Below, in pieces: positions 21,790 through 32,638 of a stretch of DNA of 64,000 nucleotides. A program made the translations under genes and the position numbers. This DNA comes from Lonicera japonica (taxonomy: Eukaryota; Streptophyta; Magnoliopsida; Dipsacales; Caprifoliaceae), in NCBI GenBank assembly GCA_021464415.1, contig CM038469.1, forward strand, positions 10,146,501 through 10,210,500, given 5' to 3'. The notes beneath the pieces are model-generated. The model was not told the DNA's origin and did no database searches. It saw only the letters and a list, made by a program, of their open reading frames with translations. Each line of letters starts with the position of its first letter. Within the stretch, counting starts at the first letter, position 1.

Positions 21790-21960
21790 CATTTTTGTCC
21801 ATTAATATTTTTCATAATCCTTAATATAAAATGATATTATTAAAAGTGTCCTTAATTTATAATTAGATAATGAAATTAGTCCTTTTCATTTTTATTAGAT
21901 ATGAATATGTCCTTTTAATGATAAAATGTTATAGAGTGAGGTCTTATGACCCATTTTCTC
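21790..21960 (-). repeat. MULE right terminal inverted repeat
   Basis: Reverse-complemented it starts GAGAAAATGGGTCATAAG, contains AATTATAAATTAAGGACA, and ends GGACAAAAATGCCCC. It is ~50 bp longer than the left end because of extra AT-rich DNA inside. Confidence 0.85.
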
Positions 21961-21969
21961 CAAAATGTT

Positions 21970-22407
21970 TTGTTTTTGAGAAATTTTGCAAATTGAAGCT
22001 CGATCCGATATAAAAATAAATCCCAAACACATCGAAATCATTTAGGAGCTAGTATTTTACAAAAAAATCTTCAAGCTACAAAACAAATTATGGAAGGAAA
22101 GGATATTTACCACTTAGTCATGCCTAATTGTTAATCCCCCCTCTCTCTCTCTCTCTCTCATCACAATTAGTTAAACAAACAGCCAATTTTAATGGCGTAT
22201 AGTAAAAGTTGTGATAAATCAAAAATCGCATTAATTAGCGGTGTTTAAATTAAGTTGGCTTTAGAAATTACAAATATAGAAAATCTACCTAAAATGTTAT
22301 TGGTCAAGAGTTTGATTTCTGCTAATTAAAAAAAAGGACAAATTTTACTTTCTTAATGACTTAAAATTATAAATTATTTTTTTATTGTCAAATGTAGTAC
22401 ATTAATT
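21970..22407. other. Non-coding spacer with a CT microsatellite
   Basis: AT-rich DNA with a (CT)n run at 22140-22159. No gene or element ends recognised. Confidence 0.6.
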
Positions 22408-22410
22408 TTA

Positions 22411-22869
22411 GGGTGCTGGTAAAGGCGCCCTTGTTTTTTAGTTTTGACACCCTTTTTTAGAAAAGAATTTTGGGTGCCTAAACAAACACATATTTATATT
22501 AATAGGATTCATACGAGAAATCCAATTCTATCTTTTCTTAACACAATTATTAAAATTACGGTGAAGATTCTTGTATAGAAAATTGGGAGGATATTCGTTT
22601 TTTTTCTCGTTACTTCTCGGATCACTTTAATTTTGTTTGATAAAATCTAATTGGATATTGTGAGAGAAATGAGGAACATTTTTTTTAAAAATAACAAATT
22701 TAATTTCACCTTTGTCTTTTTATGAAAGTATAAATCTAAGTCTGCCTTCGTTTTCTTTTTATCCCGGAAGAAAATTTTACGAAGGTGTCATTAATTAGTT
22801 AAGGCACCCTTAATATTTTTTCAAAAAGGGTGCAAAAACTAGAAAAGAAGGGTGCTTTTACTAACACCC
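22411..22869. mobile_element. PIF/Harbinger-like MITE, 459 bp
   Basis: Inverted ends of about 50 bp: the left starts GGGTGCTGGTAAAGGCGCCC; the right, reverse-complemented, starts GGGTGTTAGTAAAAGCACCC. The match continues to ...TTTTGACACCC versus ...TTTTTGCACCC. The element is flanked by TTA on both sides (22408-22410 and 22870-22872), the usual 3-bp target of PIF/Harbinger. There is no coding capacity. A Stowaway assignment is less likely because its target is TA. Confidence 0.82.
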
Positions 22870-22908
22870 TTAATTTTATTGTTTTAAAAATATACCAAAT
22901 AATTACAC

Positions 22909-23480
22909 CACTATGTCCAGCAGGAGTTTAGGCGACGTACATTGTACGTCGCCTAAGTAAAGTTTGTTCGTCGCCTAAGATTAGGGCGACGAACCTAGTG
23001 TCACCTAAGCTCCGTCGCCTAAGTCACGCGACATGTGGTTTAGGCGACGAACCTTTATAGGTACGTCGCCTAAGTGATTCTTAAGCGACGTACATAGGTC
23101 CGTCACCTAAGTGATTCTTAAGCGACATACATGTGTACGTCACCTAAGTGATACTTAGGCCTCGAACGTTTGCCTGTCGCCTAAGGTTCACTTGTTCGTC
23201 GCATAAAGGTGAATTTGAGGCGACGTACCCATTTTGTGTTCATCGCCTAAAGGTACATTTAAGGTGACGTACTTATTTTGTGTTTGTCGCCTAAAGTTAC
23301 ATATAAGGCAACGTACCCTCTATGTGTTCGTCGCCTAAAGGTACATCTTAGGCGACGTACCCATTTTGTGTTCATCGCTTAAAGGTACATCTAAGGCGAC
23401 ATACCTTTTTGTGTTCGTCGCTTATAGATACCATTTATGCGACGTACTTAAACCATGTATGTCGCCTAAGTGAAAAACCA
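22909..23480. mobile_element. CACTA (En/Spm) element end: TIR and subterminal repeat array
   Basis: The end begins CACTATGTCCAGCAGGAG, the CACTA signature. It is followed by more than 20 copies of a ~13-bp word, TTAGGCGACGTAC, and its reverse complement GTACGTCGCCTAA. These alternate and form many hairpin-capable pairs over ~540 bp. In CACTA elements such subterminal arrays are binding sites for the element's own DNA-binding protein. The matching opposite end was not found in the window. Confidence 0.85.
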
Positions 23481-23723
23481 CAATTAATAAAATTGCTCGA
23501 ATTACATCAATCCCTATAGCCAAAATTGCATTTTAAACAAAAAAGCCTACACTTTATATCACAAGCTGTAATCCCAAACAAATAATTCTAATATACGCTA
23601 GTTCACAAACATATAATTCTCAAAATATAATTAAATTTTAAATTGTATTTACATAAGATTTCAAATATACAAAATACTCAATGTTCAAGTACAAAAATAA
23701 AGTAAAACAAACGTCTACGGCTG

Positions 23724-24332
23724 CTAGTTAGTAAAGGAACCACCGGAAGCATCTCGTTGAAGAAGCTCGAGGACCTGACGTTGCAAGTCGGCCATATCCC
23801 GTTGTGTCTGCAACCTCGTTTCTTCTTGCTCGGCCATTCTTTATCGGAGTCCTTCGTTGGCTTCCCTCAGCATTTCGACAGTAGACTGGAGATCCCTGTC
23901 ATTCGCAGATGCCGGCCGCGCTTCGCCCCTCGTCTGTGGGTCCCTCATGTACCCTGACCCCATGCCGCGGATGAGGTGAAGGTGGAAGCCGAGTCACCTA
24001 CAAGATAAAACATACGTGATAATTAGTAACATTTTTAGTATTATAAAGCAAAAAAATAGAAAAAAAATATATTAAATATGTAAATAATCACCTTTGCTCT
24101 TGCAGCGAATGCTGAGAGGAAGCAAGCACCCGGTGTTGGCGGTACTCCTGGCAGTCGACTGCTCTGTAGCAATCGGAGCCGTAATCACTGGCAGTATCTC
24201 CAATGAAGGCGGTACAGCATCGTCCGCGGGAGCTCCTGTGGGAGCTTCTGTAGGCGCAAAGCGCTATGTAACGACCTCGTGTAGAGAAGCGAGCGAGGCC
24301 GCGGATGAGGGATGTTTCCTCTTGGGAGGCAT
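23724..24332 (-). pseudogene. CACTA accessory (Ptta/En/Spm-type) gene remnant
   Basis: Minus-strand exons 24342-24092 (ATG at 24332, opening MPPKRKHPSS) and 23997-23724 show GT-AG borders. The last exon encodes a coiled-coil-like tail (RMAEQEETRLQTQRDMADL) of the kind that ends plant CACTA DNA-binding proteins. A TAG at 24264-24266 and a TAA at 23841-23843 break the frame, and the exon-exon phase also meets a TGA at the last acceptor. A likely 5'-leader exon ends with a good donor (TACAAG then GTAAGC) at 25507. The large TNPD-like transposase is absent, so this is a non-autonomous or truncated copy. Confidence 0.7.
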
Positions 24333-24342
24333 AGTCTAATAT

Positions 24343-25800
24343 CTGTAAAGCTACATAGAAGCCTTAATTTATACAATTTTTTTTATATACAAACAATTAT
24401 TCTACCAATAGATAAAAGAAATCCCAAATGAAACTAAATGAAATGTCTAATTAGTATTTTAAGCATACTTGATCTGTGTGAGAGAGGGGAATTGGAAATG
24501 AACAAAGAATTAGTATTTTTTTTTCAACAAGTAACAAAGAATTAACTTGAATAATTAAATTGGGAATTGTTTGGAATAGGTTTTGCTCCCAAACACCAAC
24601 AAAGGAAGTTACTCATGGAACAAAAATGGGAATTTTACTTTCAAAAAATAATTTCGTACCCCCACTACAATTTCCATATTCTTACATCTCTATGTTGAGT
24701 AGAATATTGAAGTGCATATTAAATAAATTTATAATTCAAATAAGTTTAACTACTAACTAAATTTTTTTACAAGTCAGGGGATTTCAAAGACTTAGTAGAC
24801 TAGAAAGGCCTCTAGTCGTATCACTTTCTTACTTGGTTGATAGATATATGTAAGTAAATAATCTTTTGGGTATGCTTTTATTATAGAATTGAGAAGTGGC
24901 GTGTTGTTGCATCTAAACACTAAATGTCCCTACAGCAGCACCAACTAAAAAGCTGAAGTCCCTTTTACTATCAAATACATTCTGAACCAAACCCAAAATT
25001 TCCTAGATCAAATAACATGATTTTACTTCAGGCAATGAACAAAAATTACATGAACACGAGATATATTCTATTAACATATATTTGCTAAAAAAATAGCGCT
25101 AATGCATCATCTTGTAGCAGCAGTGGTATATTCAGCCCCTATTTTTTTTCCCTAATTTAACTCAAGCCTAATCTTCTATATTCTATTTAAAAAGAGAAAG
25201 AGAAAGAGATCGAAAATTATAGTTCAACAAACTGTATCATCAATCAATCAATAATCCTAAATCCTAATATCGAAAATTATAGTTCAACAGAGAAAAAAAA
25301 CGAAATAGAAGCACATAAAAGATAGAAATAGAAATAGAAACTAATCTCTTCGATACTATATCATCAATCAATCAATAATCCCAAATCCTAAAAGCTAAAA
25401 ATATTGAAATAGAAACTAGCTATTGATGATCAAACTAAGCACGTTCGCTGCGAATTAGCCAAGCTAGCTGGATATCCTTGAAAAAAAATAAAGTTTTAGG
25501 GCTTACCTTGTAGAACTCGTGAGAGGCACCGCCGGTGGTGGTGGTGGTGGTGGATCGGAGCCGTGGGTGCTAGAGGAGAGGAGAGGATGTGCTAATGTAG
25601 TGTAGTGAGAGACGAGAGTGAGAGATGGAACTTGGAGTGTGAGAGTTTTGAGAGGAGAGGCACGGCTGGTAGATGTAGGAGTGTCAATGGAAGTGGATTT
25701 GGGCGTGGGTTTGTGGAGATGGAGGAGGTGAGAGTGAGAGTAAGAAAGATTAGGTCTAGCTAGGAGGTGGGGGTGGGTATGTGGATTTGTGCGTGGGTTT
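24343..25800 (-). other. CACTA intron and leader region
   Basis: 24343-25506 is AT-rich and would be the first intron of the CACTA gene. 25507-25800 is GC-richer with a (GGT)n run at 25534-25552 and GA-rich tracts, and would be the leader exon and promoter. No subterminal repeat follows to its right, so the element seems truncated. Confidence 0.5.
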
Positions 25801-25899
25801 GTGGGTTTGTACTACTCAAAATAAAAAATTTATAATTTTTATTTAAAATAATATTAAATTATTCTACTAATAAAAATTATGTATTAAATTATTTTACTA

Positions 25900-25935
<36 letters not shown>

Positions 25936-28030
25936 AACGAATTATATTTCATAAAACAATAGTTCAACAGAACAGTGGATATTGGTTAGTGTTTTGATAA
26001 TTTTTTTATAGTCGACAATAGTTCTCTTTCTATCGGTTAAATTAAAAATACAATTAATTAAACTAATAATAAATGTACTAATTGTAAAATATATTTCAAT
26101 ACAGGTTTATGTTTAGCCACCTGCGGAAATTTAGCACAACAATGATTCTAATTAAAAATAATGTAAAGCTATGAAAAATAAAATGCACCAGATACATAAA
26201 AAACAATAGGCATAGTAAAGTGAATCATATTGAATTTGTTATAAAAAATTAATAATAATAAGATAGATTAAAGAAATAATGAATCATAATACCATATCTT
26301 TAAGACACCACTATGAGACAAAGACAGGTGCACAAATCGCTTCATCCATTTAGTTCTCGAATTAGATTCGTTAAATCGAAATTAAATTAAAAGGTAATAG
26401 AGATGAGCCAAGACCAAAAGTTTGAACAAATTTATTTTCAAACTCATTTTTTAATTATTTTTTCTTGTGTAAGCCCTCTCATGTAAACTTTGAGAATACA
26501 ATAAAGCGAGAAGTACAACCCTCAACCCCAATCTAAGTCCTTGTATGTCGGTTAAATCAAAAATACAAATAATTAAACTAACAATAAACTAATTATATAA
26601 TATACTTCAACACAGGTTTATGCCTAGCCACATGCGGAAATTTGGTGCAACAATTTTAGTACACTTAATTGATAATATCATTACTAAGAAAAAATGTATA
26701 AGAGAACAAAAATTGAAAATCATAATATGTGCTTTAGCTTACAGAGACCGACCACTATTCTGTCAATATCCATTGAGCAGGTGAGGGTAGTTATGGAAAA
26801 AAAACACTTAAGCAAACAAACATATATTTTTAGCAGATTTGAAATCTGAACGGTCTCTATTTAGATTTCAAATGTGCAAAACAAACAATTCCTTAATGTG
26901 TTGGATTGAACATTTCAGGATTTGATCACCAAAAAAAGGAGGATTACGAGTGATGTGTAAATATTCTAAATTTGGGAAATTACATATTTTTAAGCAAAAT
27001 ATAGAAAGTTAAACGGAATAAATTAAATAAGAGTTCGTAAGTCATATGTACAATATATGTGATTTGCTAGTATCAAATTTAAATGCTATTGATTTTCAAC
27101 TTTGATTTGTCATTTGAATTTATGTGATGGTTATCTTATAATTTAATGTGAATTATGTTATATAGGATAAATAAAAGAATTCATTATTTGAGTTTAAAGT
27201 TTAAGCAAAACATAAGACAACGTATATATAATTATAGTTATATAAAAAAAATTAGGGATATTATCCGAATTCAGTAGAATAAGAATAATTGAGTATACTA
27301 CCTGAATAAATCGGGATAATGATTTGGATACCATATTTAAAAAAGATAAGCATAATAGTGTGGTATTCGATCCGTATACACCCCTACTTATAAATAAATA
27401 TATTATCTCTAATATTTTACATTAGTTTTATGAATATTAAATATATTATCTCTAAATTGCCAAAACCCAAAAGTGTAGGGAGGTTTAGTGTATTTTACCC
27501 TAACTAGATTTGAACAATTAAATATACAAATCATTGCGTAAAAACTTACGTACATTGTTATTACATAATTCCTTGCTTTAGGGGGCTTTTTTTCGATATG
27601 CATCTTTTGGGGGTGGGGGGGGGGGCATTTCTTAATTTTGCATAACATTGTAGGACTAATGGGTAATCTTGGAGAAGTTGAGAGGGGACATGTGCTCCCC
27701 TTAGGCCCATAGCAGCTCCGTCCCAATACACAATAATCATCTAAATTTGTTTTAAACAAATTTAGTTACCTTATAATAATTGTGATTGTTAAATGTTTAC
27801 ACTTGATCATTAGGTACATCTGCAAAGGAAAAAGAAAAAAAAAAGTGAAAATGATTACGTAACTATATGTACGAGAATAAATGGCAAAATATGATTTGAA
27901 ACCATCACCTTCTTACCCGACATTTATCATTTTCATTGAGTTGGCAAAATGTACACCACATGGTATTGATAGCGACGCAATCACAAGGCAAAAGTCGTGC
28001 TTTCATTAATTAGAAAAACTTACGTGCGGG
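25801..28030. other. AT-rich non-coding DNA
   Basis: No gene seen. It holds an (ATT)n microsatellite at 25901-25933. The phrase ACAGGTTTATG..TAGCCAC..GCGGAAATTT occurs twice (~26103 and ~26612), indicating an old ~510-bp-spaced duplication. A G-run lies near 27609-27626. GGACGGAGCTGC on the minus strand near 27722 resembles a hAT-type end, but I found no partner. Confidence 0.55.
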
Positions 28031-28040
28031 GGATGCATAT

Positions 28041-28170
28041 CGTAAGACGAGATCATTTGCCTATAAATAGGAGCAAAGCCCCGTTAGGATTATACATAAG
28101 ACGAGATCATTTCCCTTGAATGAGAACAAAGCCCAAATAGATTTACACATATCATAAGAAAGACAATAAA
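28041..28170 (+). promoter_or_regulatory. Promoter region of the methylesterase pseudogene
   Basis: A good TATA box, CCTATAAATAGG, lies at ~28060-28071, about 100 bp before the ATG at 28171. A ~40-bp phrase containing TAAGACGAGATCATTT is directly repeated at 28043 and 28097; the second copy has lost the TATA sequence. Confidence 0.6.
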
Positions 28171-29479
28171 ATGGACAAGATCATTACAAGCGAGAATCGA
28201 CATTTTGTGCTAGTCCATGGGTCTTTTCACGGAGCATGGAATTAGTACAAGTTGGTTACGTTGTTGAAAGCCGAGGGTCATAGAGTAACAGTCATGGATC
28301 TTGCTGTGTCGGGTATTAACCGGAAGCAAGTCGATGGCCTTAAGGACGACAACGACGATATGGATCCATTGATGGAGTTCATGGCAGGCCTGCCCGTGGA
28401 GGAGCGGGTGGTTTTGGTGGGTCACAGCATGGGCGGCGTTGTTTCTTTCGCCATGGAAATTTTTTCAAACAAAATAGCTGTGGGGGGTTTTGTTACTGCC
28501 TTTATGCCGGGTCCAAAGTTACCAATGACTCAAATTGGTCAGGTACGTAACGTATATTCTGCAGCTAAAATGTTTAAAATACCCTCAACCAATTTATTTC
28601 TATGTTAAATGAATAGGTAAAGACGTTTGAACTATGTTATTTCAAAATAAAGACAAGCATCTTAATTAACCAGTACGAAACACTATATTTTATAAATATT
28701 CGTTCTATATTTTTTTACCGTTGTAAATGCGTGTCTTTTATTTAATTTCCTCAACTATATATATAATATATATATATATATACATGCATGTATCTTGATT
28801 TGTAATATATTTTTTTCTTGCTCACATTCACAGTTTACTTCCTCACTTAGCTCCGGGTCGGATGCTCCAAGGGATATCCAATATGCATATGATAGGGGGA
28901 CAAGCAATCCAAGTTCCTTCCTCTTTGGCCACGAATATATATATATATATATATGACAACTAGAATGATAAGGTATATATATATTAACATTTTTTTATTT
29001 AAAACAAAATAAATGTTCAAATCTCTTTCTTGATACATAAAAATTACTTAATGAACAGAAGAACTGAACCCACAATTTTATCGCATTGTTTTAGAAAGAA
29101 AATATTAATTTGAGACAGGTAAGCTCATTTCAATTATTGATTTAAACTTTAACTTAGTGATATTTATTTATTTGAATAATGTTGAATTTTAATAGGATTT
29201 GAATCTTGCATACATGCTGGTGAGACCTTGTCCAAATTTTCCTGATGCAAAGTCTACAGTGGAAGTTTTGGTCAGTAGGAAAACTACGGATTGGTCTATC
29301 GAGTTTTCATTATGAGCGGGCAAGATAAGGGACTAGTGGTAGCGTTACAAAAGTACATGATCGAAAATAATCCACCCAATGAAATGAAGAAGATATCTGG
29401 TTTAGATCACATGGTCATATTCTCTAAGCCTAAAGAGTTGTGCCCCAATTTACTTGAAATTGTTGCAAAATACAATTGA
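28171..29479 (+). pseudogene. Methylesterase (MES/SABP2-like), three-exon pseudogene
   Basis: Exon 1 (28171-28542) opens MDKIITSENRHFVLVHGSFHGAW, and a GTACGT donor follows. It contains the nucleophile elbow GHSMGG (catalytic serine) and AFMPGP. Codon 25 is TAG (28243-28245) where the family has tryptophan or a similar residue before YKL, so translation would stop early. Exon 2 starts at ~28834 (FTSSLSSGSD...FLFGHE) and runs into a TA microsatellite at ~28936 that destroys its end. Exon 3 (29198-29479) keeps SGQDKG and the DHM histidine, but a 1-bp deletion near 29277 shifts the frame compared with the exon at 165-449. Three independent lesions make this non-functional. Confidence 0.9.
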
Positions 29480-30195
29480 TGATCGATTGTCTTTAATTAG
29501 CTGGTGTCCTATAAACTTAATTATTTACTCTCCAAAGCAAAAAATTAATTCATTATGAAAAATTTAAATATCGCTACACAAACTATTCCCCCCCCCCCCC
29601 CCCCCCCCCCCAACTTTATTTACTTAACACCATGCATATATTTCTGATCCAAAAGACTAGAGTAATTAATTAAGTGTATAGGACACCAGCTAATTAAACA
29701 CAATCGATCATCAATTGTATTTTGCAAAAAATTCAAGTAAATTGGAGCACAACTCTTTAGTCTTAGGAACATGATCATGTGATCTGAATCAGATATCTCC
29801 TTCACTTCATTAGGTGGATTATTTTCGATCATGTACTTTTGTAACGCTACCACTAATCCCTTATCTTGCCCGCTCATAATGAAAACTCGATAGACCAATC
29901 CGAAGTTTTCCTACTGACCAAAACTTCCACTGTAGACTTTGCATCAAGAAAATTTGGACAAGGTCTCACCAGCGTGTATGCAAGATTCAAATCCTATTAA
30001 AATTCAACATTATTCAAATAAGTAAATATCACTAAGTTAAAGTTTAAATCAATAATTGAAATGAGCTTATCTGTCTCAAATTAATATTTTCTTTCTAAAA
30101 CAATGCGATAAAATTGTGGGTTCAGTTCTTCTGTTCATTAAGTAATTTTTATGCATCAAGAAATAGATTAAAACATTTATTTAAAAAAAACGATG
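28985..30195. repeat. Tail-to-tail inverted duplication of the methylesterase terminal exon
   Basis: The left arm (~28985-29535) and right arm (~29613-30195) are inverted copies that include the second intron's end, exon 3 and the start of the 3' UTR. The spacer contains a run of 24 C at 29588-29611. The right arm carries 3'-UTR sequence (GGATCAGAAATATATG on its own strand) that the left arm lost but the 1-kb locus retains. Confidence 0.85.
29613..29993 (-). pseudogene. Inverted copy of methylesterase exon 3
   Basis: Minus-strand copy of exon 3, with the AG acceptor at ~29994. It shares the 1-bp deletion (GTCAGTAGGAAAA) of the 29198-29479 copy and has an additional 1-bp loss in the block that corresponds to MFSKPKEL, so the terminal residues are out of frame. 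In the central part it is closer to the intact exon at 165-449 (EVKEISDSDHM) than its neighbour is (EMKKISGLDHM). Confidence 0.85.
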
Positions 30196-30224
30196 ACACA
30201 TATATGTGTATGTGTGGGGGTGGG

Positions 30225-30445
30225 GGTGGGGGATAGCATGTGTCGTGATATTTAAATTTTTCATAATGAATTATGTGTTTTTTCTTTGGAGACTAAATAA
30301 TTTAATGTGTAAGGTTTCGAATATTTAAATTGCTCTCAATTTCATTGATCCAATAGATAAGAACTACCAGTTTTGAGCTTAAAATTTAAATGGTTAAAAT
30401 GTGTATCTTCACATAGAGCATGAAAATTGCACAAGTTAGAGGCTC
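30225..30445 (+). repeat. Single copy of the methylesterase 3'-flanking unit
   Basis: Matches 1210-1440: GTGATATTTAAATTTTTC, then AATCTAATGTGTAAGGT-like and CATAGAGC.TGAAAATTGCA phrases. It is preceded by a GT/G-rich run near 30200-30230. It shows that both loci descend from one segment including downstream DNA. Confidence 0.8.
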
Positions 30446-32638
30446 ATCCCTTGCGTCTTATATAATACATGTATATATATATATGTAAGAGTGCACGGAT
30501 AATAAACAGATATGGATTGAAATTACGTAATAAAATTTTTACTTACAAAAGATTACTGAGTGATGACTGAACCGAATGCTTGTAAAAGCATGGCTTGGAG
30601 TGGGTATGAGACGTGCTTGGTTCTTCTGCATTCCTTGTCTTTTATAGTTGGAGCTGGAAGAGTATTGTAGAATCACGTGGGATAATTACTGTGTAAATTT
30701 TGACTTTTCAAAATAGTAAAAGTTCTTTTACTATAGATGAATAATGATTTGTCGGAATAGTAAAAGTAATTTTTACTGTTTGAATAGTGTTATTGGTAGG
30801 TACTATTCATATACTTTTTACTATTTTCGATACTATTCATGCATAGTAATTTTAAATTTTATTATTAAAAATTGTAATTTTGCTCTTTCGGCTGAGCACT
30901 CGCGACTTCTTTGGTTGTCTTCCATAAGCATAATTTTTGGTATTAGCTTTTCTTGGGTAAATTATTACCCAAGTAGTGACTGAAAATACCTCAATTAGAC
31001 AAATGACTTTTAACCATCTTGGAAGAGTTTAAAGAAATAAACTCTCATATTCGATCTTCAGATGTAGCGCAAAAACTCCTAAGAAAGTCACGGTACTATT
31101 AGCTTCTCTATTAATCGATTCTAAATTGTTGCGTACCCTAAAATATGAGATATATACCCTTTATATAGTACACAAGTGTCTCAGGTCGTGTCTTGAATAA
31201 CCCTTGAAAAATAGGCCCGAAAAGAGCTAAAAAATCAAAAACAGGCCAAAAAAGTATGTGGCGATCGATCCCGGCAAGTGGGGATCGATCCTCGCTCATA
31301 ACTTTTTGGTGGTTTCTTCTTTTACTTATAACTTTCTACTCCGAACTCCGATTGGTGATGCACCATTTTCACCTACGCCTAGGTAATTTAAAGCTTTACA
31401 ATTTTTATTTCTGAAGATTTTATTAAATTCTCAATGGATAAAAAATTTAATCAGCTATAATTTCGAGCTTCTTACGACAGTTCTCGGTTTTCTTTGAAAA
31501 CTTCAAGAATCAATTCAATTGAACTTCTTTTCTCTTGAAATCACTTTTGGAGATTTGCATTCACTTCATTTATACTTGGGGGGACTTGCTTACTTTCTTC
31601 TTGTTAGTGCTTTGGGGGTAGTTGTGAAGTTTTCTCACCTCAGGCTTCGGAATGGATATTGACTTCTTCTTCGGGCCTTTTTCTTGCACTTTTTCGCATT
31701 CAACCTTCTTTCTTGCATTCAACTTCAGTTGCTTAACCACTTTAGGCCTGCAAAATGGCTTAGTAACACAAAAATACAATGCAATACCTTATTTTCATGC
31801 TTAAACTGAATTAACATGCAATTTTTGATTTTAGGCAATAACTAGAAGTTAATTGAGCCTTATTTAAGGAATTAAAAATGCAATTTCTGGGTTCAATCAC
31901 ACCCATATGCATGAAAAAATATAGAGCCTCTAAGTTATTAGATTTTGAACTTTTTTTTCCTCTGAAGTAATCTTTTCTCTCAAACACATTTAATTAATAA
32001 TATTTTTATGCAAGCAATCATTCAATTTTGATGGAGGCTTTCGCCCCTAGTGGAGACAAGCTATACACCGTTTGGGAGTTACAGTTACTGTTCCACTTTG
32101 GTCGCTCTTTTCCACCCTCTTTACATTTTTTCCTTTACTTGTCTTTTAAATTTTCACTCGAAACTTCATCCCAAAGCTCACTGCATATATTCACAATACT
32201 TAGACTACTTCTCCCTAAATAGTCCATATATGGGAGCTTATTAATTTTCAATTTAAAGAACCATGTCTGACCTATTTGACTATTCAAATATTCTAACGTA
32301 AATCTTACAGTGTAGCGTGCAAGATATACTAGCATACTCTTCTGTGATTGAAATAACATACCACCGGTTTTAATCAATTAATGCAATATAACACATATAT
32401 CTCAAATTTAAAAAAAAATTCATGAGATATCCGAAATTGAAAAGTAGCAATCACATTGTATACAAATATTAAAAAAATCTTGGATCTTAAAACTATTTAG
32501 CAAATTTTGTATAAAAAATACCTGCTAGTATATAAATCGGGATTTAAGTAAAGAACTAAAAAAAGACCGATCCTATATGCAACTGCCTACCATAGCGAAC
32601 CAACTGACCCCTCTTATGCTAGGCGAACTCCTAATCAC
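30446..32638. other. Non-coding DNA, probably decayed retroelement
   Basis: No readable gene. A minus-strand stretch at 31570-31779 encodes a lysine-rich peptide of unknown origin. The phrase GATCGATCC occurs twice near 31262-31292. Nothing else could be assigned. Confidence 0.45.

Larger units (their letters stand above)
11363..21960. mobile_element. Complete Mutator-like element (MULE) with transposase and Ulp1-type genes
   Basis: A 10,598-bp element bounded by a perfect 9-bp direct repeat CAAAATGTT at 11354-11362 and 21961-21969. This is the diagnostic target-duplication length of Mutator elements. The ends are inverted: GAGGCAATTAGGT..ATAAG on the left, and GAGAAAATGGGTCATAAG on the right when reverse-complemented. 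Similarity continues in patches (ATAAATTAAGGACA, then ...AATGCCCC) for ~105-160 bp. Inside are two convergent genes, a MURA-type transposase (+) and a Ulp1/C48-protease fusion (-), plus seven blocks of a palindromic repeat confined to introns and the gap between the genes. The perfect duplication and open transposase suggest a fairly recent insertion. TIR identity is moderate. Confidence 0.95.

Noticed and set aside
21509..21802. 97-aa minus-strand ORF at the right MULE end.
   Set aside because: It overlaps the TIR and the presumed 5' leader, shows no family similarity, and runs across the predicted leader-intron donor.
27409..27759. 116-aa minus-strand ORF.
   Set aside because: Low-complexity composition, a G-run inside it, and no family resemblance.
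29588..29611. Run of 24 C, considered as a functional G-quadruplex or i-motif element.
   Set aside because: A single homopolymer at the centre of an inverted repeat is as likely a slippage or assembly product. No supporting context.
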